From Romanomermis culicivorax (taxonomy: Eukaryota > Nematoda > Enoplea > Mermithida > Mermithidae), in NCBI GenBank assembly GCA_963922205.1, contig CAWUHX010000301.1, positions 62,001 to 126,000 on the forward strand: DNA of 64,000 bases, written 5' to 3'. Position 1 is the first letter of the stretch. Each line of letters begins with the position of its first letter. Made by a program: the position numbers and the translations under genes. Of this stretch, positions 60,101 through 64,000 are shown one piece after another. Below the pieces are notes generated by a model, which was not told the DNA's origin, did no database searches, and worked only from the letters and a program-made list of their open reading frames with translations.

Positions 60101-62732
60101 GCTCTAGATCCTCGTCACTTTCTAATTCAGGTAGATCTTCTTCTTTGACTTCCTCTTGTAGAGGTATGTAATCCAGGACCATTGGATTCGTAGGGATCGG
60201 TAAACGGGACGGTATTTGCGCATCGTCGAATAATGTCTCACTAATAATTTGTTTCTCTACATTTGCTAGACGTATGTGGCCGTTTCGAAAATCGATAGAC
60301 GCCTGTATACTAGGATGGGTTAGAAAATCTAGACCCAATATAATACCTTCATTTAGGTTATCTAGTAATGCGAATCTGGCCAGAAAATTTCCAAAACCGG
60401 TTCCAACGTACACAAATGTAGGACCATATGTTGTCACTCGTTTTCCGACAGCTGTTACGACTGAATTTAGGATAGGGAATTTTGTTTTGGGCGTATTCAG
60501 TAGCCTTGACGCTGTATCTGTCCTCATGAAGCTAGATTGCGCTCCCGTATCTATTAGGGCTTTAAATTCTTCTCCGCGTATCCTAACGGGTATCAATAAC
60601 GGTTGACATTTGCGAAAATTTTCCAAAAATAGATGCTTGTTATCATTGGCGAGTCTCGGAGGGTTATTCACCGGTTGCGATGTTGTTGCGGGTACAATAT
60701 TTGGCGGTGGCTGCGGGGCGTTATTTTGGCGGTAATAATATGCCACATTTGGATTCTGTTCGACATTATTATTATGATATGGCAACCGTTGGCCGAAATT
60801 AGCAAATCCTCCTCTTCCACGATTTACAAAGCCGCCGCGATGGTCAAAATTTCGATTATAAAAATTATTGCCGCGATTCCACGACCTCCCTTGATCCGTT
60901 GGTTGGATCAATTCCGGGTGTAAGATAAAACAATTTTCAGACGAATGGCTATTCGATTTGTGGTATGTACAATACGGTCGACGATACGGATTTCCCAAAA
61001 TTCTACCAGGTAAATTGTTATTATATGGTACATTATTAGGATTATTATTGACTCCCCAACGATTAAGAGTTGGAGGGCCCTGACTCCTAATTGCCTCATT
61101 AACCATTTTCATAATATCCTGTTGAGACAAAGGGGTTTGAAATGCTGGTGGCGGCGGGAAAATTTGTTGAGGCCGTATAATCTGTTGTTGTTGACCAGTA
61201 TTAGTATCCTGCGGGCGAAATTGTAAATTATTAAATCTTCTATTTTCATAGACTCGATTCAACCGATCATCTTCGCCGTCTTCCTGGTCCTCGCTGAATT
61301 CCTTCCAGGCCGTCGTATCGGCTTTCAACTTGTTTACGAATTCCGCCAAAGAGGCGATATTTTTGAACTCGTGCAGCCGACCCTCCATTCGCGTCTGGAC
61401 ATAAACTGGAGCCTTGTGAAAATACGTTTCGATGACAATACGATTTCGTTCATTTTCGGTTTTTTCGTAATTTAATAAATGAACATAAGTTTTTATTCGG
61501 CGTAAAAAATCCTTTGTAGTCTCCCCTTTGCGTTTTTTCATATCATGTAACTCCCTTCTAAGTGCAGGAGTGTCCATTTTGGGAGCAATCATTCTTATCA
61601 CGCTTGCCTTTCCTTCTTCATAGCTACTATTCTTATCCACGTATGTCGAAGTTTCAAAATCGCAACATCGCCAAAGTACTTCAATTCTTAGGTCTTCGGT
61701 ATCTTCAGGCTTGAATGTGCCTTCCAAGCAGGCGAAAAAATTGAGTATCTCTGCGGCCTCCATTTTATCCGATATTTCTTTATTCTTCATTCGACCTAAA
61801 ATTATCTTGATTCTTTTCTCGGGATCTTCACCATATCGTCCATAATCTTGCGGATTTCGATTTATACTTCCAGACACAGGTTGTTCCATTCCGCGACCCC
61901 ATGACGTCGTTGGTATCTCATCTTCCATCCTTCGATATTGTGCACCTTGAGCGTGGGCCTGGGCGAGATGATTTTCAAACCAATTCAATTTTCTCTCTAA
62001 ACTTCTGTCTAAATGGTCTTTACCCGGTTCAGACTGAAGTATTTCTGTATTTTCATGATTCAATATTCTCTCCTCGAGCTTCTTATCCGTTTTCCTCATC
62101 AATTCTCGCATTTGTTTTTCGACCTCTTCCATTATCTTTCTCGCATTCTGTTGCTCCTGTTCTCGTAACCTTTCTTCCAATAATTTTCTCTCTGCTCTTT
62201 CTTGCATAAGTTGTTCTAATATTTCTTGTTCCCGGAGCGCTGCTTTCGTTCTTTCCACATTAACGGCATTTGTTGATTTATCGACTGCTCTTTCCATTGA
62301 TTCCAGGATGGCTAAAGTGGCCACATCCTGCAAATTCCCTTTCGTCAGTCTTTCGGTTTCATTCCTCAGTTTCGTTTCGATACCAACTTTTGCGTCGATT
62401 TCCGGTATTGTAGGCGTGTATTTCGAATTATGAAATGATACCACATTCGTTTTTGGAGTTACATTAATCTTTTCGAAGGATGATACTGAACCAGAGGACG
62501 TCTGTATCCCCTGATCCGTATAATCATATGTCTCTGCGTCAATAGTCTGATCTTTGTTGCTATCATCGGGTGAATTCGCAAATTTCTTTGCTACTTGTTC
62601 GATGGTTGCTTCCATATTTGCCATTCGTTCGTCGTGATCCTCTTTATTCAATTCCATTTGCGATAATGTTACTTTCGGCCGTCGTCCAGGTTGCTTCCGT
62701 ATCGTTAATTTCGGCTTCGATACTTTCTTCAT
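57120..62732 (-). CDS. gag-pol: Gag-pol polyprotein of R3, single open frame truncated in integrase
   Basis: The 1870-codon frame encodes particle, protease, reverse transcriptase, RNase H and integrase with no internal stop. The N-terminal gag has a long Glu/Arg-rich coiled-coil-like stretch (about residues 140-240), the gag core (about 300-480) and a Cys/His knuckle [14 protein letters not shown] (about 590-605). The protease Asp is in LIDTGAQSS (D728). Reverse transcriptase has YIDD at about 1207-1210. RNase H begins at [14 protein letters not shown]. The integrase HHCC region starts at about 1610, and the D, D, E residues fall at about 1685 (ATDVV), 1742 (SDQGS) and 1778 (GMVERFN). The last 15 or so codons come from host satellite, so the integrase C-terminus is lost. 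The first ATG at 62732 follows an open leader and is the likely start. Confidence 0.9.
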   Translation of the reverse strand: MKKVSKPKLTIRKQPGRRPKVTLSQMELNKEDHDERMANMEATIEQVAKKFANSPDDSNKDQTIDAETYDYTDQGIQTSSGSVSSFEKINVTPKTNVVSFHNSKYTPTIPEIDAKVGIETKLRNETERLTKGNLQDVATLAILESMERAVDKSTNAVNVERTKAALREQEILEQLMQERAERKLLEERLREQEQQNARKIMEEVEKQMRELMRKTDKKLEERILNHENTEILQSEPGKDHLDRSLERKLNWFENHLAQAHAQGAQYRRMEDEIPTTSWGRGMEQPVSGSINRNPQDYGRYGEDPEKRIKIILGRMKNKEISDKMEAAEILNFFACLEGTFKPEDTEDLRIEVLWRCCDFETSTYVDKNSSYEEGKASVIRMIAPKMDTPALRRELHDMKKRKGETTKDFLRRIKTYVHLLNYEKTENERNRIVIETYFHKAPVYVQTRMEGRLHEFKNIASLAEFVNKLKADTTAWKEFSEDQEDGEDDRLNRVYENRRFNNLQFRPQDTNTGQQQQIIRPQQIFPPPPAFQTPLSQQDIMKMVNEAIRSQGPPTLNRWGVNNNPNNVPYNNNLPGRILGNPYRRPYCTYHKSNSHSSENCFILHPELIQPTDQGRSWNRGNNFYNRNFDHRGGFVNRGRGGFANFGQRLPYHNNNVEQNPNVAYYYRQNNAPQPPPNIVPATTSQPVNNPPRLANDNKHLFLENFRKCQPLLIPVRIRGEEFKALIDTGAQSSFMRTDTASRLLNTPKTKFPILNSVVTAVGKRVTTYGPTFVYVGTGFGNFLARFALLDNLNEGIILGLDFLTHPSIQASIDFRNGHIRLANVEKQIISETLFDDAQIPSRLPIPTNPMVLDYIPLQEEVKEEDLPELESDEDLEQVMRITEMNEETFIWTKNGTYIPRNTTSFVQAVVWPQKDWAKGPIVVEETGKNTLFDVDASIVDARDNNFRILLINETNKGIKLRSNELIAKSKTKFVGPEFDEKIHQLQSEPQTQWQAEPEFVKIVTQLVKESSVDRKGQQQLMNVLLKHRQAFSMKNDPLTMTHEAEHKIDTGDALPVQKHYWRAPIMQRDIIREHVKDMMEKGVIEPSRSPWAAPLFLVGKKDGTWRPVVDYRGINQVTKDDKFPIPRIDDYLDALGGARYFSTLDLKSGYWQVPMHSESKEKTAFICQERLFQFKVMPFGLKNAPAEFQRLMERILYPYVWKICLVYIDDVIIFSKTVEEHIENLETIFRCLTNANLTLKPDKCSFMPASVKFLGHILDKNGMSVDPQKIEAVKNFEVPKSIKQLQKFLGLVQWSKRFIHNLAFIAQPLFKALTKKNRKEKFELSEEQLAAFESVKNALMTAPFLRYPVFDGSARFVIQTDASGTAIGAILYQETENDRWTIAYSSQVLNDAETRYSTTERECLAVVYGFKQYRHYVMGFRVTIRTDHKPLTWLSAEKQQNQRLLKWALYLGQFNYAFEYVAGRENAFADFLSRSEEKEKIRNKRQETRKEIEEEKLTTEPECMAVTRAMTRQMLEPETQETFIDPPPPTQQEIDQTPKEVKKDSELFSLELVKKQQQLDPKLVDIFRNVGENSLKKYFNSFHLENRVLYRENAHGKSQLVIPSRLRHLILHQYHGDTLMGHQGIDRIIAAIGNKFWWPNMENDVIKWIKSCVVCQLCRPIANPIQPLNPIPVSYPWEIVATDVVSISPLREKRPYVIVFMDYFTKWVEAKCIPDQKADTIVKAFMEKVIYTHGTPKHLLSDQGSAYMSELMRNVCDLLKIKKINTTPYHPQCNGMVERFNRTLIEQIRRVAITDPDDWPHYLEQILFAYRITPHKTTKNSPHSLLYGHEARFQLDNEIARPIIIQNNYDTYRYMHNALLIFLQFQINL

Positions 62733-63599
62733 CTTTTACCTTCGTAGCTGCACAAGTCACCAATGTCGTATTAACGTGGTCATATACCCTCGGCTGCCTA
62801 CCTGCGGTTCTTGGGAGATCCAATCTGGTACGGCCCCTGACACTAACCCGGTACTGATTACGGTCCTACTGCAGTGAGTTGAGACTGGAAGTACGTGAAC
62901 GTTTATTGGTGAGCAAAACACAACAGGTAGTGGAACACAATGAGGAATGTAAGTACGAAACAAAGGTGCAGAGTGCCGAAAATATAAACACTAACGCCAA
63001 CAACCTCCCTAGACAACTGATCCTTCCAATTTGTCCCTGAGCAGCGAGCTACAGGGCCAATGGGATCTCTCAGGCCACGGCCTAAGCTGAAACTTTACCA
63101 AGAGTAAGTGAACTGAATCAAACAACCACTCACGGGTTCCTCTCTTCAAAAAGGGAACGTCGAAAACGTCTCAGGCCGCGTTATCACTCAAAATTCGCCC
63201 ACGGCGCGTATCACGAAATACAAATAAACAAGACGACGATCCTTCCCTCCGTCACCGTCGTCAAAAATAACACAGCGTCCGAAAACTACGGTGTGGACGC
63301 CGATACTACGCAAAGGAGAGGCGATTCTCCGGACGACAATATTTGTCACAATAATAATAATAAGAAAAACTAAGAATGAATAAAAACGCTGGCGCGCGTC
63401 TAACATCGACCTGCAAGTGATATGCAAAACATTTGCGCCAACCATTTGTTTATTTTAGACCAAAAATATGAGTGACACAAACCGTTTTATCGGTTTGTTT
63501 ACCTGAGAATAAATGAAAACACTTTAGCAATAAAGAAGCTTTAGAAAATGAAATGATGTAATTAGAGGACCAAAGGTCAGAGGAATTGACCCTCTGACA
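57166..63599 (-). mobile_element. Young Ty3/Gypsy element R3, 3' truncated
   Basis: The element is on the - strand. The right end reads TGTCAGAGGGTCAATTCC on the - strand and abuts host satellite at 63600, as expected of a 5' LTR start. The left end stops abruptly inside integrase at about 57166, with no 3' LTR or polypurine tract. A 113-bp host segment is present on both sides (57053-57165 and 63600-63712, one mismatch). The intact reading frame suggests a recent insertion. Confidence 0.82.
62800..63599 (-). repeat. Probable 5' LTR and leader of R3
   Basis: The outer boundary at 63599 is set by TG...on the - strand and the switch to host satellite. The inner boundary and primer-binding site could not be fixed because the partner LTR is missing. 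The block is more GC-rich than its surroundings. Confidence 0.55.
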
Positions 63600-64000
63600 T
63601 AAAGTGACCGCGTCCATCAAATTCCCAATGGTCGAAAACCCTTGCAGTCCAAAAATCCCAATAAGGCTACAGGTTTATTTGAAACTGCAAAAAAATTAGT
63701 AGCGCATTATGCTGCAAAAAATTATTTTTTTGAACCCATAAGTATTATATAACAAAATTGGGGAATTTGGTGTTTTCCGGGACTTATGGACAACCATATA
63801 ATCGAATTGAGGCCATATTTCGAAAAACAATTCGCATTTGAGATTACACCCCAAAGATGCTTAGGCCGAAGTATGGAGATTGGATATGGCACACCGATTG
63901 CTGGGCATTGTGCAACTGGGGGGCCTTAAAAAGTGCGTTTTTTACCTGTTTTTGGGGCCCCACCGAGCACCACTTGCAGATAGAGGCGAAATGACAAAAG
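63600..64000. repeat. Resumed higher-order satellite unit
   Basis: It starts with the 113-bp duplicate of 57053-57165, then continues as the monomer-free block seen at 55752-56039 (TGCAAAAAATTATTTTTTTG, then GGGGCCCC, then ACCGAGCACCACTTGCAG). The unit runs off the right edge of the window. Confidence 0.8.

Overview
This is AT-rich DNA from a eukaryote with spliced genes, most likely an invertebrate animal. The indications are a many-exon ELP2 gene with GT-AG introns, Ty3/Gypsy elements (one carrying an envelope-like gene), and dense hAT-like and MULE-like DNA transposons. I cannot name the species. Two things are ordinary host biology: the 3' two-thirds or more of ELP2 (Elongator subunit 2, + strand, about 0.8-13.8 kb), and satellite DNA at the right edge. 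Almost everything else is mobile DNA.

Layout. (1) 0.8-13.8 kb holds 18 exons of ELP2. The reading frame is conserved at every junction and encodes about 677 residues. The introns carry at least six short hAT-like non-autonomous elements, each bounded by 8-bp target duplications that I could read directly. (2) 15,058-26,426 is an 11.4-kb element (Element 1). It has roughly 330-bp inverted termini starting GGGTGTCAC and an 8-bp flanking duplication with 7 of 8 bases matching. It contains a tandem array of tRNA-like/TATA-like units, a decayed UPF1-like helicase gene on the - strand, and a truncated Gypsy copy (LTR plus gag). (3) 26,578-52,824 is a 26.2-kb element (Element 2) only about 135 bp away. 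It has roughly 850-bp inverted termini starting GGGTATGAC and again an 8-bp duplication (7 of 8). It contains a related unit array, an 8.4-kb endogenous Gypsy element with 519-bp LTRs and an envelope-like gene placed between gag and pol, a decayed MULE-type transposase (- strand), and a second, paralogous UPF1-like helicase gene (+ strand). (4) 53.0-54.6 kb is a small element with about 205-bp inverted arms. (5) 54.6-64 kb is a roughly 95-bp satellite inside a roughly 1.6-kb higher-order repeat. It is interrupted by a young Gypsy insertion whose 1870-codon gag-pol frame is open but whose 3' end is missing.

The main proposal is that Elements 1 and 2 are two members of one previously unrecognised type of giant MULE-like transposon. 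They share the terminal pattern GGGTRTSAC, 8-bp target duplications, internal head-to-head palindromes built from their own terminal motif, arrays of tRNA-like/TATA-like units, and a UPF1-type SF1 helicase cargo gene. The helicase copies align along their whole length, including a C-terminal module that I do not recognise. Both copies are pseudogenes here, so function must be sought in intact relatives. All boundaries were read by eye; no database search was possible.
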